From Halobacteriales archaeon QH_10_67_13 (GTDB lineage Archaea > Halobacteriota > Halobacteria > Halobacteriales > Haloarculaceae): 10,007 bases of DNA. A program made the translations under genes and the position numbers. Shown piece by piece: positions 1-6,185 of the stretch (its first letter is position 1; each line of letters begins with the position of its first letter). A model generated the notes under the pieces. The model saw only the letters and a list, made by a program, of their open reading frames with translations, made no database searches and had not been told where the DNA came from. Location of the stretch: assembly GCA_003021335.1 (NCBI GenBank), contig PXQL01000110.1, forward strand, positions 1 to 10,007. Direction: 5' to 3'.

Positions 1-359
1 GGTCGGCCCCCGGCGCGACCCGCGTCCGGGCGCAGGTCGGCGTCGCCTACGAGACCGATCCCGAGGAGGTAAAGGGACTGCTCCGGGAGACGGCGGCGCC
101 GCTCTCTGAGGGCCGACCGCCGCAGGTGTTTCTGCGGGCCTTTGGCGACTCGGCGATCGGGTACGACGTGTTCGTCTGGATCGACGATCCCGCCGCACAC
201 GCGGCGGTTCGGGACCGGCTCAACGTCGTCCTGTACAACGCGCTCACCGAGGCCGACATCGAGATGCCCTACCCCCGCCGGGAGGTCACCGTCAGGCGCG
301 CGGACAGTCCGATACCCGATCAGCGATCCGACTCGGGGTCCGTCCCCGACCACTCCTGA
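1..359 (+). CDS. MscS-family mechanosensitive channel, C-terminal part (5' truncated)
   Basis: The gene is open at the left window edge; the reading frame starts at base 3 and ends with TGA at 357-359, giving about 118 visible residues. These match the cytoplasmic C-terminal alpha/beta region of small-conductance mechanosensitive channels: a VGVAYETDPEEV segment, then FGDSAIGYDVFVWIDD, then a helix (VRDRLNVVLYNALTEADIEMPYPRREV) equivalent to the MscS stretch that ends in 'I.IPFPQR.V'. The family forms heptameric membrane pores that open under membrane tension and release osmolytes on hypo-osmotic shock. The pore-lining and other membrane helices would lie upstream of the window. The tail after residue R (VRRADSPIPDQ...) is a polar, low-complexity end. 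A GTG at 126 is an internal valine, not the start. An insertion element begins just after the stop codon. Family assignment is fairly sure; the subtype cannot be told. Confidence 0.85.
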   Translation, partial: SAPGATRVRAQVGVAYETDPEEVKGLLRETAAPLSEGRPPQVFLRAFGDSAIGYDVFVWIDDPAAHAAVRDRLNVVLYNALTEADIEMPYPRREVTVRRADSPIPDQRSDSGSVPDHS

Positions 360-376
360 CACGTAGCGAGCGGAAG

Positions 377-396
377 CCCACCCCTTCAGGGGTGGG
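377..396. repeat. Left-end hairpin of the IS element
   Basis: A perfect 8-bp stem, CCCACCCC (377-384) with GGGGTGGG (389-396), closed by the loop TTCA. It is the exact reverse complement of the right-end hairpin core at 1929-1948, where the loop reads TGAA. In the IS200/IS605 family such subterminal imperfect or perfect palindromes are recognised as single-stranded hairpins by the TnpA transposase. Confidence 0.85.
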
Positions 397-429
397 TACG
401 AGCGACAGCATGGCTATCCAGTCCACGCG

Positions 430-573
430 CTACGACTCGTCTGGATGTTCCACGTTATTGAGACCAGTTTTGACTAACTCGATGTACGCTTCGGTGAGGG
501 TTTGGTCGGTTTCTTTGGCCCACTCTTTCACCTGCCCGTGGAGCGACCACGGTATATCTACGTTAGGGCGCAT
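430..573 (-). CDS. Small ribbon-helix-helix-like protein (47 aa) divergent to tnpB
   Basis: On the minus strand an ATG at 573-571 opens a frame of 47 codons ending with TAG at 432-430. The product begins MRPNVDIPWSLHGQV and reads as a CopG/Arc-type ribbon-helix-helix unit: a short alternating strand (residues 3-9, PNVDIPW), a first helix (about 10-21, SLHGQVKEWAKE), a turn at T22-D23-Q24, and a second helix (25-38, TLTEAYIELVKTGL) starting with the T-x-T-E cap often seen there. Such proteins dimerise through the strand and bind DNA operators. Here the gene lies wholly inside the insertion element, and its start is 44 nt from the tnpB start, in opposite direction, so the two share one short control region. 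I infer a regulator of tnpB or of the element. It is not TnpA: there is no HUH motif and no catalytic tyrosine context. The fold is judged by eye, and expression is unproven. Confidence 0.6.
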   Translation of the reverse strand: MRPNVDIPWSLHGQVKEWAKETDQTLTEAYIELVKTGLNNVEHPDES

Positions 574-583
574 CAGTGACAAG

Positions 584-609
584 ACTTTAGGACCACAAGA
601 CCATAGGAG
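584..609 (+). promoter_or_regulatory. Probable tnpB promoter and ribosome binding site
   Basis: The sequence ACTTTAG at 584-590 is a TATA-like box 28-34 nt upstream of the GTG at 618. GGAG at 606-609 is a Shine-Dalgarno-like site with an 8-nt spacer to that GTG, which supports the GTG as the true start. The same 44-bp gap would also have to hold the promoter of the divergent small gene, for which I see no clear box. Confidence 0.45.
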
Positions 610-617
610 TTGGTGTC

Positions 618-1907
618 GTGAGGCGAACCAACACGTTCGCGGTCCGCCCGCTATCCGACGACGACAAGCGGCTACTGCTGGACCTGTTGGACGCCTCTGC
701 GAGCCTGTGGAACGAGTTGAATTACGAGCGCCGCCAGCAATTCTTCGACGGCGAATCCCGCAAGCAGTACGTCGATGTTACCGGCTCTGGAACCGCACAG
801 CAAATCATTCGGAAAAACAAGTCGGCGTGGAAGTCGTTTTTTGCCGCCCAAGACGAGTGGCATAACGGAGACCGTAATGAACGCCCCTCGCCCCCCGGTT
901 ACTGGGGCAACGAGGACGATGGCCGCGAGCTACGCACGTTCATCCGCAACGACCTCTACACGCTGGAAACTGGCGAGCGGTCACGGATCGAGATACCAGT
1001 CGGGTCCGACTTGAAGGATGAATACGACCATACTGGCCGCCTTCGCCTCGAAGTGTATGGCGCTCCGAAATGGGACGGCGAACAGGGACGCTTGGAGATA
1101 CAGTACGACGAGACAGACGACACGTTCAGGGCCTTTCAGCCTGTTACCGTGCCTGATTCTCGACAGGATTCACCACTGGCTTCGGAAGAAGCCGCTCTGG
1201 ATGTGGGCGCGAACAATCTCGTCGCCTGTACCACCACGACCGGCCAGCAGTATCTCTACGAAGGCCGGGACCTGTACGACCGCTTCCGCGAAACCATCAA
1301 AGAAATTGCCCGCTTGCAGTCCAAACTCCGCGAGGGGAGATATAGCAGTCACCGGATACGGTGGCTGTACCGCAAACGGACGCGGCGGCGCGACCACGCC
1401 CACGATGCACTCGTACGGGACTTGATAGAACGGCTCTACGCCGAAGGTGTTGATACGGTGTACGTTGGTGACCTTACCGACGTTCTCTCGACGCACTGGT
1501 GCGCCGAGGTGAACGCCAAGACCCACCAGTTTTGGGCGTTCCGGGCGTTCATCAAGCGCCTCTCGTACACTGCCGAGGAATACGGTATCACCGTCAAGGT
1601 GCGGTTAGAAGCCGACACAACCCGAACGTGCCCGGCGTGTGGCGAACAGGACGAAACCGACCGGGACGGCGACGTGTTTCGGTGTCCGTGCGGTCACGAA
1701 GCCCACGCCGACCTCTGTGCATCGCGGACGTTCCTCGAACAACAGGCTGGCGAAGAAGTCGGGTCGATGGCACGGCCCGTGCGTCTCAAGTGGGACGACC
1801 ACAACTGGTCGGAGATACCACACTCCCCCGACAGGGCAAGTCCCAACGAGAAGCGCACAAACCAGAGTACCGGCGACGGGAAACTTGCCTCCGTGGGGAC
1901 GGCATAG
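618..1907 (+). CDS. tnpB: TnpB, RNA-guided RuvC-like nuclease of an IS200/IS605-group element
   Basis: TnpB proteins are compact RuvC-fold nucleases, ancestors of Cas12, guided by an omega RNA from the element's right end; they cut DNA at the vacated donor site and so favour retention of the element. The 429-residue product has the expected order: an N-terminal helical/beta region (1-185) with the typical SLWNELNY opening, RuvC-I at 192-202 with Asp195 ([10 protein letters not shown]), an Arg-rich bridge-like helix region (about 225-262), the RuvC-II strand at 280-287 (VYVGDLTD), a zinc finger using Cys338, Cys341, Cys356 and Cys358 (CPAC and CPC), and RuvC-III at 362-368 with Asp365 (AHADLCA). 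The odd feature is Gly284 where most TnpBs have the catalytic Glu; Glu331, 47 residues downstream and just before the TTRTC zinc-finger entry, could replace it. The tail (380-429) is poorly structured and its DNA probably doubles as omega RNA scaffold. GTG start chosen for its GGAG site. The gene is intact. Confidence 0.9.
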   Translation: MRRTNTFAVRPLSDDDKRLLLDLLDASASLWNELNYERRQQFFDGESRKQYVDVTGSGTAQQIIRKNKSAWKSFFAAQDEWHNGDRNERPSPPGYWGNEDDGRELRTFIRNDLYTLETGERSRIEIPVGSDLKDEYDHTGRLRLEVYGAPKWDGEQGRLEIQYDETDDTFRAFQPVTVPDSRQDSPLASEEAALDVGANNLVACTTTTGQQYLYEGRDLYDRFRETIKEIARLQSKLREGRYSSHRIRWLYRKRTRRRDHAHDALVRDLIERLYAEGVDTVYVGDLTDVLSTHWCAEVNAKTHQFWAFRAFIKRLSYTAEEYGITVKVRLEADTTRTCPACGEQDETDRDGDVFRCPCGHEAHADLCASRTFLEQQAGEEVGSMARPVRLKWDDHNWSEIPHSPDRASPNEKRTNQSTGDGKLASVGTA

Positions 1908-1978
1908 CCAACATCCCACCGGAGGAATCCCACCCCTGAAGGGGTGGGAGGATGTCAAGCCGCCGTGGGCCAGACAAG
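1800..1978 (+). ncRNA. Probable omega RNA (reRNA): tnpB 3' end, right-end hairpin and guide
   Basis: In characterised TnpB systems the guide RNA derives from the 3' part of the tnpB transcript through the right end of the element, and the guide is the roughly 16-20 nt of flanking DNA just past that end. Applied here, the scaffold would cover the tnpB tail and the right hairpin up to about 1958, and the guide would start at 1959 with GCCGCCGTGGGCC. The hairpin is seen directly; the RNA, its 5' limit (given only approximately) and the guide length are inferred. Confidence 0.4.
1928..1949. repeat. Right-end hairpin of the IS element
   Basis: A perfect 9-bp stem, TCCCACCCC (1928-1936) with GGGGTGGGA (1941-1949), around the loop TGAA. 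Its core is the exact reverse complement of the left-end hairpin. The bases AGGATG-like spacer and TCAA follow, with TCAA at 1955-1958 as the probable cleavage site. Confidence 0.85.
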
Positions 1979-1980
1979 CG

Positions 1981-1987
1981 TTAATTA
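1981..1987 (+). promoter_or_regulatory. TATA-like box of the NTF2-like gene
   Basis: TTAATTA lies 23-29 nt upstream of the ATG at 2010, the spacing expected for a leaderless haloarchaeal mRNA. The box is 22 bp past the inferred right end of the insertion element, so the core promoter seems to have survived the insertion while everything upstream of it was displaced. Confidence 0.6.
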
Positions 1988-2009
1988 CCCGGGCCTCGTC
2001 TTCCCGGAT

Positions 2010-2378
2010 ATGGCATCCGACTCCGACGCCGTCGATCCCGAGGCCACGGCCCGCGAGTACTACGAGACCGTCGACGCCGGCGACTACGAGCGACTCGTCG
2101 AACTGTTCGCGGAGGACGTCCGGTACGACCGCCCGGGCCAGGGCGTGCTCGAGGGCCGCGATCGCCTGTTGACCTTCTACCGTGAGGAGCGCCCGCTCGA
2201 AAACGGCAGCCATGAGGTCCACGACGTGCTCGTTGACGGCGACCGGGTCGCGGTTCGCGGGCGGTTCACCGGCGAGCTCGACGGCGATCGGGTCGCGTTC
2301 GGGTTTGCCGACTTCCACGAGTTCGAGGACGGGCTGATCGCCCGCCGGTACACCTTCACCGACCGTGACGCGGTCTGA
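2010..2378 (+). CDS. NTF2-like / SnoaL-like small protein (122 aa)
   Basis: The product has the cone-shaped NTF2-like alpha+beta pattern: an N-terminal helix with A-REYYETVDAGDYERLVELF (residues 12-34), AEDVRYDRPG, a helix GRDRLLTFYREER, and then curved strands including HEVHDVLVDGDRVAVRGRFTGEL and VAFGFADFHEFEDGLIARRYTFTD. Members include ketosteroid isomerase-like and polyketide cyclase (SnoaL) enzymes and many proteins of unknown role that bind small hydrophobic ligands. I see no residue set that assigns a reaction. The length matches single-domain members. The frame stays open upstream to a GTG at 1944, but that codon sits inside the insertion-element hairpin; the ATG at 2010 with its TATA-like box 23-29 nt upstream is the better start. 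The gene stands alone after the insertion element and before a decayed CBS gene. Family fairly sure, function unknown. Confidence 0.8.
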   Translation: MASDSDAVDPEATAREYYETVDAGDYERLVELFAEDVRYDRPGQGVLEGRDRLLTFYREERPLENGSHEVHDVLVDGDRVAVRGRFTGELDGDRVAFGFADFHEFEDGLIARRYTFTDRDAV

Positions 2379-2396
2379 GCCGCTCCTCTCGACGCG

Positions 2397-2412
2397 TACC
2401 CCAAGAGGGGTA
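2397..2412. repeat. Short perfect hairpin after the NTF2-like gene
   Basis: TACCCC (2397-2402) pairs with GGGGTA (2407-2412) around AAGA, beginning 18 nt after the stop codon of the NTF2-like gene. It could help transcription end or be chance; no T-run follows. Confidence 0.3.
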
Positions 2413-2787
2413 GTCAGGTACTCCTCAAGGCGGTGATGTCGACCAGTCTGGTCGTCGTCGACGCCAGGCGTCGATGGGGGTATTCCGACGGCTATCGTCA
2501 CCGAATCCGACGCCCTCGCCGCCGGCCACGCGGCCGATATCTTCCTCTCGACGAGTCGGGCCCGGGACGTAATGAGCACGCCGCTCGTGACCGTCCGGCT
2601 GGACCGGACCGTTCGGGCCGCGACGGCACGGATGGACGAGACGAGGCTAAAGAGGTCCGTCGTCACGGACGGTCTCGACCCTGTCGAGATCCGCACAGCG
2701 ACCGACCTCGTCACGACTCATCCGGAACTCAACTCCGAGATCCCCACACAACTTAACTGCGAGGTGGAGCACTCCGAGGCAGGTTGA
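2400..2787 (+). pseudogene. Decayed CBS-domain protein
   Basis: Two frames together spell a haloarchaeal tandem-CBS protein that has lost its beginning. In the first frame 2400-2460 ends in SLVVVDA, the final strand of a first CBS repeat. A frameshift near 2460-2475 moves to another frame reading GIPTAIVTESDALAAG, the end of CBS repeat one. This is followed by RARDVMSTPLVTVRLDRTVRAATARMDE and LKRSVVTDGLDPVEIRTATDLV, the second CBS repeat, and stops with TGA at 2785-2787. A stop (TGA 2434-2436) lies in the second frame just before the junction, so no single frame covers both parts. The N-terminal half of repeat one is missing. The usual small residue before the last strand (V-G-I-V) has become V-E-I-R. 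CBS pairs bind adenosine nucleotides and regulate partner domains; this copy is unlikely to do so. An ATG at 2572 could make a 71-residue fragment, but I see no reason to treat it as a functional gene. Confidence 0.65.
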
Positions 2788-2820
2788 CTCGGATGTCCGA
2801 CCGGCGAGTTGCCCACGGAG

Positions 2821-2826
2821 TTTTGT
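2821..2826 (+). promoter_or_regulatory. TATA-like box of the rhodanese-MBL gene
   Basis: TTTTGT lies 23-28 nt upstream of the ATG at 2849, the leaderless spacing seen at several other genes here. It also argues against the GTG at 2825, which overlaps the box. Confidence 0.45.
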
Positions 2827-2848
2827 GCCGTTCGCCCGTACAAAAGGT

Positions 2849-4000
2849 ATGCGCGAACAGTTTCCCGACCTCGGGATCGATGTCCCCGAGATTGCGCCCG
2901 CGGAACTCAAACGTCGGCTCGATGACGGGGAGGGACTCACGCTGCTCGACACCCGCCCTGCGGCTGATGTCGAGGCCTGGCAGATCATCCACCCAACTCT
3001 CACGACGGTCAACGTCCCCTTCTCGGCGTTTGTAGGCTCCGACGGAGCCCCGGTACAGACGGTCCCAGACCGAGTCCCCGCGGCGGAGCCGCTCGTCGTC
3101 TCCTGTGCGAAGGGAATCTCGAGCCGGTACGTCGCCGAGTTTCTCGCCGGCAAGGGCCGGGACGTGCTCGTACTTGAGCGGGGGATGGAAGGGTGGGCGG
3201 GTCTCAACGAGGCCCGCGAGCTGACCCCTAATGTCGTCCAGTTTCACCGCCCGTCGAGCGGCTGTCTGGCGTACCTGCTCGTCGACGGCGACGAGGCGGC
3301 CGTCGTTGATCCGCTCCGCACGTTCGCCGAGGAGTACGAGACGGCCGCCCGCGACCGGGGCGCGCGGCTCCGGTACGCGATCGACACCCACGTTCACGCC
3401 GATCACGTCAGCGGCGTCCGCGAGGTGGCCGCAGCGACCGACGCCGAGCCGATCTACCCGATCGGTGCCGCCGATCGGGGGCTCGCCTTCAAGGCGACGC
3501 TCGTCGCGGACGGCGACCGCCTCCCGCTGGGCGAGCGGACGATCGAGGCGCTCGGCTTACCGGGACACACCACCGAGATGACCGGCTACCGGTTCGACGA
3601 CGTGCTCCTGACCGGCGACAGCGTCTTTCTCGACGCCGTCGCCCGGCCCGATCTCGAGGACCCCTCACGGGCCGAGGCCGCTGCCGATCGGCTTTGGGAG
3701 ACGATCCAGCGACTCACCGACCTCGGCGAGAATCCGATCGTCGCCCCCGGCCACGCCGGCCCGACCACCGAGCCGACAGAGGACGGTACCTACGGCCTCC
3801 GGCTCGAGACGCTCAGAGCGCAACTCGAAGCCTTCGCGGAACCGCGCGCGGCGTTCGTCGAGCGGATCACGACCGGGCTGCCGCCCCGGCCACAGAACGA
3901 CGAGCGCATCATCGCCGTCAATCTCGGACGGGCGAGCGTCGACCCCGAGGAAGCGTTCGAACTCGAGTTGGGGCCGAACAACTGCGCCGTCGAGGCCTGA
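2849..4000 (+). CDS. Rhodanese-metallo-beta-lactamase fusion, persulfide dioxygenase-like
   Basis: The 383-residue protein joins two sulfur-related domains. Residues about 13-120 form a rhodanese domain: LTLLDTRPAADVEAW (30-44), the catalytic Cys86 in SCAKGISSR, and the closing LERGMEGWAGL. Residues about 125-330 form a metallo-beta-lactamase fold with THVHADH (180-186; His181, His183, Asp185, His186), LPGHTTEM (His240), TGDSVF (Asp257) and APGHAGP (His302). The HxHxDH plus later His/Asp/His set resembles ETHE1-type persulfide dioxygenases, which oxidise glutathione or other low-molecular persulfides to sulfite using one iron; rhodaneses move sulfane sulfur. The rhodanese precedes the MBL domain, opposite to many bacterial persulfide dioxygenase-rhodanese fusions. 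The rhodanese loop has Ser where Arg is usual at its sixth position. ATG at 2849 is chosen over an in-frame GTG at 2825 because of its TATA-like box. Substrate in this thiol background is unknown; a glyoxalase II-like hydrolase is the alternative. Confidence 0.8.
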   Translation: MREQFPDLGIDVPEIAPAELKRRLDDGEGLTLLDTRPAADVEAWQIIHPTLTTVNVPFSAFVGSDGAPVQTVPDRVPAAEPLVVSCAKGISSRYVAEFLAGKGRDVLVLERGMEGWAGLNEARELTPNVVQFHRPSSGCLAYLLVDGDEAAVVDPLRTFAEEYETAARDRGARLRYAIDTHVHADHVSGVREVAAATDAEPIYPIGAADRGLAFKATLVADGDRLPLGERTIEALGLPGHTTEMTGYRFDDVLLTGDSVFLDAVARPDLEDPSRAEAAADRLWETIQRLTDLGENPIVAPGHAGPTTEPTEDGTYGLRLETLRAQLEAFAEPRAAFVERITTGLPPRPQNDERIIAVNLGRASVDPEEAFELELGPNNCAVEA

Positions 4001-4132
4001 GACGGGCCCCTTGGCGGCGACGGCGTGGCGATCCCATCGGTCGTCGACGCGATCGGGAACGGCGCCGCCTTTTCCCGGCCGACTCTCGTACCGTTCCTAC
4101 CGTACAAGACGTTCTCGCAAGGGCCGCGGGCG

Positions 4133-6058
4133 TTACTCTTGATCGCCCTTGTTGTCGACATCCTCGTCGTCGATGTCCTCGAAGTCGGCGTCGACGTACT
4201 CTTCGCCGGCTGCGCCGGCCTGTCCGGCGCCCGCAGCACCCGCCCCGGGACCGGCGCCCGCTGCGCCCGCACCCGGACCGGGGCCGGCGGCACCTGCACC
4301 GGCGCCAGCGCCTTCGGCGGCGCCCTGGTACATTTGTTTGCCGATCTCCTGGAGCGTCTCGGTGAGCTCCTCGGTCGCGGCCTCGATCTCCTCCTTCTCG
4401 GGGTCGTCTTCAAGAGTCTGTTCTACTTCGTCGATCGCCGCCTCGACCTCTTCGCGGGTGTCCTCGTCGATCTGTTCGTCGTTTTCATCGAGCAGCGTCT
4501 CGGCACGCTGGATCGACGACTCGGCCTCGTTGCGGGCCTCGATCCGCTCGCGGCGGCGCTCGTCCTCCTCGGCGTGTTCCTCTGCCTCCTCTTTCATCTC
4601 CTCGATCTCGTCGTCCGAGAGCCCGACGCCGCCCTCGATCGTGATGTCCTCTGCCGTGCCCGAGCCCCGGTCTTCGGCCTCGACGTTGACGATCCCGTTC
4701 TCGTCGAGTGAGAAGGTTACCTCGATCTGTGGCGTGCCCGCCGGCGCCGGCGGGATGCCCGTCAGGCTGAACGCCCCCAGCAGCTCGTTTTCCTCGGCGA
4801 TCTCGCGCTCGCCCTGGAACACCCGGATCTGCACCTGGGTCTGGTTTGCCTGGGCGGTCGTGAAGATCTTCGACTCCTCTGTGGGAATCGTGGTGTTTTT
4901 TTCGATGAGCCGCTCGAACAGGCCGCCCTTGACCTCGACGCCCAGCGACAGCGGCGTCACGTCGACCAGGACGATGTCCTCGACGTCCCCGGAGAGCACG
5001 CCGCCCTGGATCGCCGCTCCCAGCGCGACAGCCTCGTCGGGGTTGACGTTCTTTTGGGGTTCCTGACCGGCCAGCTCCGCGACCTTCTCCTGAACCATCG
5101 GCATCCGGGTCGAGCCGCCCACGAGAATCACCTCATCGATGTCCTCTTTGGTGAGCCCGGCGTCCTCAAGTGCGGTCTCGGTCGGGCCGGCGGTCCGCTC
5201 GAGTAAGTCGGCGGTCAGCGACTCGAACTTCGCGCGGGTGAGCGAGGCCTCCAGATCCTTCGGGCCGTCGTCGTCGGCTGAAATAAATGGCAGGCTGATT
5301 GTCGTCTCTTTGCGGTTCGAAAGCTCGTGTTTCGCCTCCTCGGCGGCGTCGTAGAGCCGCTGGAGTGCCTGGCGGTCCTCCCGCAGGTCGATGCCGTGCT
5401 CGTCTTCGAAATCTTCGGCCAGCCAGTCGACGATCGCCCGGTCCCAGTCGTCGCCGCCCAGGTCATTGTCGCCATCGGTCGCGACGACCTCGTAGACGCC
5501 CCCGCCGAGCTGTAAGATCGAGACGTCGAAGGTGCCGCCTCCGAGATCGTACACCAGCACCGTCTGCTCGGACTCGTCGTCGAGCCCGTAGGCCATCGCG
5601 GCCGCGGTGGGCTCGTTGATGATCCGCTCGACCTCGAAGCCGGCGATCTCGCCGGCGTCTTTGGTCGCCTGGCGCTGGCGATCGGAGAAGTACGCCGGCA
5701 CGGTGATCACTGCCCTCTCAAGGTCCTCGCCGAGGTAGTCCTCGGCGTCGCGTTTGATCTTCTGGAGGATCATCGCCGAGACCTGCTCGGGAGTGTACTC
5801 CTCGTCCTCGAGCTCGACGGTGTACTCCTCCTCGCCCATGTGGCGCTTGATCGACTCGACGGTGTTGTCGGGGTTCTGTACCGCCTGGTTTTTCGCGGGC
5901 TTGCCGACCAGCTGCTCGCCGCTGTCGAACGCCACCACCGAAGGCGTCGTGCGCTCGCCCTCGCTGTTCGCGATGATCTCCGGGTCGCCGCCCTCCATGA
6001 CCGCGAACGCGCTGTTCGTGGTTCCGAGGTCGATGCCCAGAATCTTGTTGCTCGCCAT
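4133..6058 (-). CDS. dnaK: Molecular chaperone DnaK (Hsp70)
   Basis: DnaK binds exposed hydrophobic peptides and releases them in an ATP-driven cycle with DnaJ and GrpE in the cytoplasm. The 641-residue product has the full Hsp70 layout: nucleotide-binding domain 1-360 with the three signatures IDLGTTNS (9-16), [12 protein letters not shown] (169-180) and [14 protein letters not shown] (310-323); the interdomain linker [15 protein letters not shown] (361-375); the beta-sandwich substrate domain to about 480; and the helical lid (480-575). The NBD lacks the roughly 24-residue insertion that Gram-negative DnaKs carry after the IKR segment, as in Gram-positive and archaeal forms. The C-terminus has a Gly/Ala/Pro-rich stretch (579-618) and ends in an acidic tail [16 protein letters not shown]. 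The start ATG at 6058 gives the canonical N-terminus. grpE lies 149 nt upstream on the same strand; the gene converges on the rhodanese-MBL gene with a 132-nt gap. Confidence 0.98.
   Translation of the reverse strand: MASNKILGIDLGTTNSAFAVMEGGDPEIIANSEGERTTPSVVAFDSGEQLVGKPAKNQAVQNPDNTVESIKRHMGEEEYTVELEDEEYTPEQVSAMILQKIKRDAEDYLGEDLERAVITVPAYFSDRQRQATKDAGEIAGFEVERIINEPTAAAMAYGLDDESEQTVLVYDLGGGTFDVSILQLGGGVYEVVATDGDNDLGGDDWDRAIVDWLAEDFEDEHGIDLREDRQALQRLYDAAEEAKHELSNRKETTISLPFISADDDGPKDLEASLTRAKFESLTADLLERTAGPTETALEDAGLTKEDIDEVILVGGSTRMPMVQEKVAELAGQEPQKNVNPDEAVALGAAIQGGVLSGDVEDIVLVDVTPLSLGVEVKGGLFERLIEKNTTIPTEESKIFTTAQANQTQVQIRVFQGEREIAEENELLGAFSLTGIPPAPAGTPQIEVTFSLDENGIVNVEAEDRGSGTAEDITIEGGVGLSDDEIEEMKEEAEEHAEEDERRRERIEARNEAESSIQRAETLLDENDEQIDEDTREEVEAAIDEVEQTLEDDPEKEEIEAATEELTETLQEIGKQMYQGAAEGAGAGAGAAGPGPGAGAAGAGPGAGAAGAGQAGAAGEEYVDADFEDIDDEDVDNKGDQE
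4202..4324 (-). repeat. Gly/Ala/Pro-rich low-complexity tract in dnaK
   Basis: Codons 579-619 of dnaK encode tandem [15 protein letters not shown] units between the lid and the acidic end. Such flexible linkers precede the C-terminal acidic tail in many DnaKs. The DNA is a repetitive GC-rich tract that could change length by slippage. Confidence 0.6.
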
Positions 6059-6087
6059 TCTTGCTTCTATCTAACTGACTCGGCGGG

Positions 6088-6093
6088 TTAAAA
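6088..6093 (-). promoter_or_regulatory. Proximal TATA-like box of dnaK
   Basis: On the minus strand TTTTAA is located 30-35 nt upstream of the dnaK ATG, which would give a transcript with a leader of only a few bases. It indicates that dnaK can be transcribed on its own as well as from grpE. Confidence 0.5.
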
Positions 6094-6141
6094 GTTGCTA
6101 GATGCACCGGGGCGACGAACTCGGATCCGGACCGTGTCTTG

Positions 6142-6185
6142 CGGTTTCGTCCGGTTTCGGGGGAACGAACCCACAGTTATATATC
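6142..6185 (-). promoter_or_regulatory. Distal TATA-like box and direct repeat in the grpE-dnaK gap
   Basis: GATATATAAC (minus strand, 6185-6176) is the most AT-rich stretch of this gap and a good TATA match; a start site about 26 nt on would fall near 6155. Exactly there are two copies of the 8-mer CGAAACCG (minus strand; plus-strand CGGTTTCG at 6142-6149 and 6152-6159) with a 10-bp period, one helical turn. This is a plausible operator for a heat-responsive regulator, by position only. Confidence 0.4.

Larger units (their letters stand above)
361..1958 (+). mobile_element. IS200/IS605-group (IS1341-like) insertion element with tnpB only
   Basis: The element is bounded by two hairpins, 377-396 on the left and 1928-1949 on the right, whose 20-bp cores are exact reverse complements of each other. 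Between them lie tnpB (618-1907, +) and a small divergent gene (430-573, -). There is no HUH tyrosine transposase (tnpA), so transposition would need one in trans; this is the IS1341-like arrangement. The right hairpin is followed after a few bases by TCAA (1955-1958), the same tetranucleotide at which IS608 is cleaved on its right side, so I place the right end at 1958. By analogy with IS608 spacing the left end falls roughly 15-19 nt before the left hairpin, close to the mscS stop codon, and TGAC (357-360) may be the left target flank. The end positions are inferred, not proven. No target-site duplication is expected for this family. The internal DNA is visibly less GC-rich than the genes around it, consistent with transfer. 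Confidence 0.85.

Noticed and set aside
400..617. Remnant of a tnpA (HUH transposase) gene in the left part of the element
   Set aside because: Neither strand shows an HUH motif or catalytic tyrosine helix; the only credible frame is the 47-residue RHH-like one.
1944..2009. Upstream GTG start extending the NTF2-like protein by 22 residues
   Set aside because: The extension lies in the right-end hairpin of the element and across the gene's own TATA-like box; ATG at 2010 is the natural start.
1605..2714. Long minus-strand open frame spanning the tnpB end, the element boundary and the NTF2-like gene
   Set aside because: It runs antisense through two unrelated coding regions and across the insertion-element junction, and has no recognisable domain or promoter.
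4056..4075. Possible terminator (GGCGCC palindrome followed by CTTTTC) between the convergent MBL and dnaK genes
   Set aside because: The palindrome is short and the T-run is only four bases; it is not better than chance in DNA this GC-rich.
4149..5066. Long open frame on the plus strand, Ser/Pro/Ala-rich, opposite dnaK
   Set aside because: It is antisense to the conserved dnaK gene; its composition reflects complementing GC-rich acidic codons. The overlapping plus-strand frame at 4025-4711 has the same cause.
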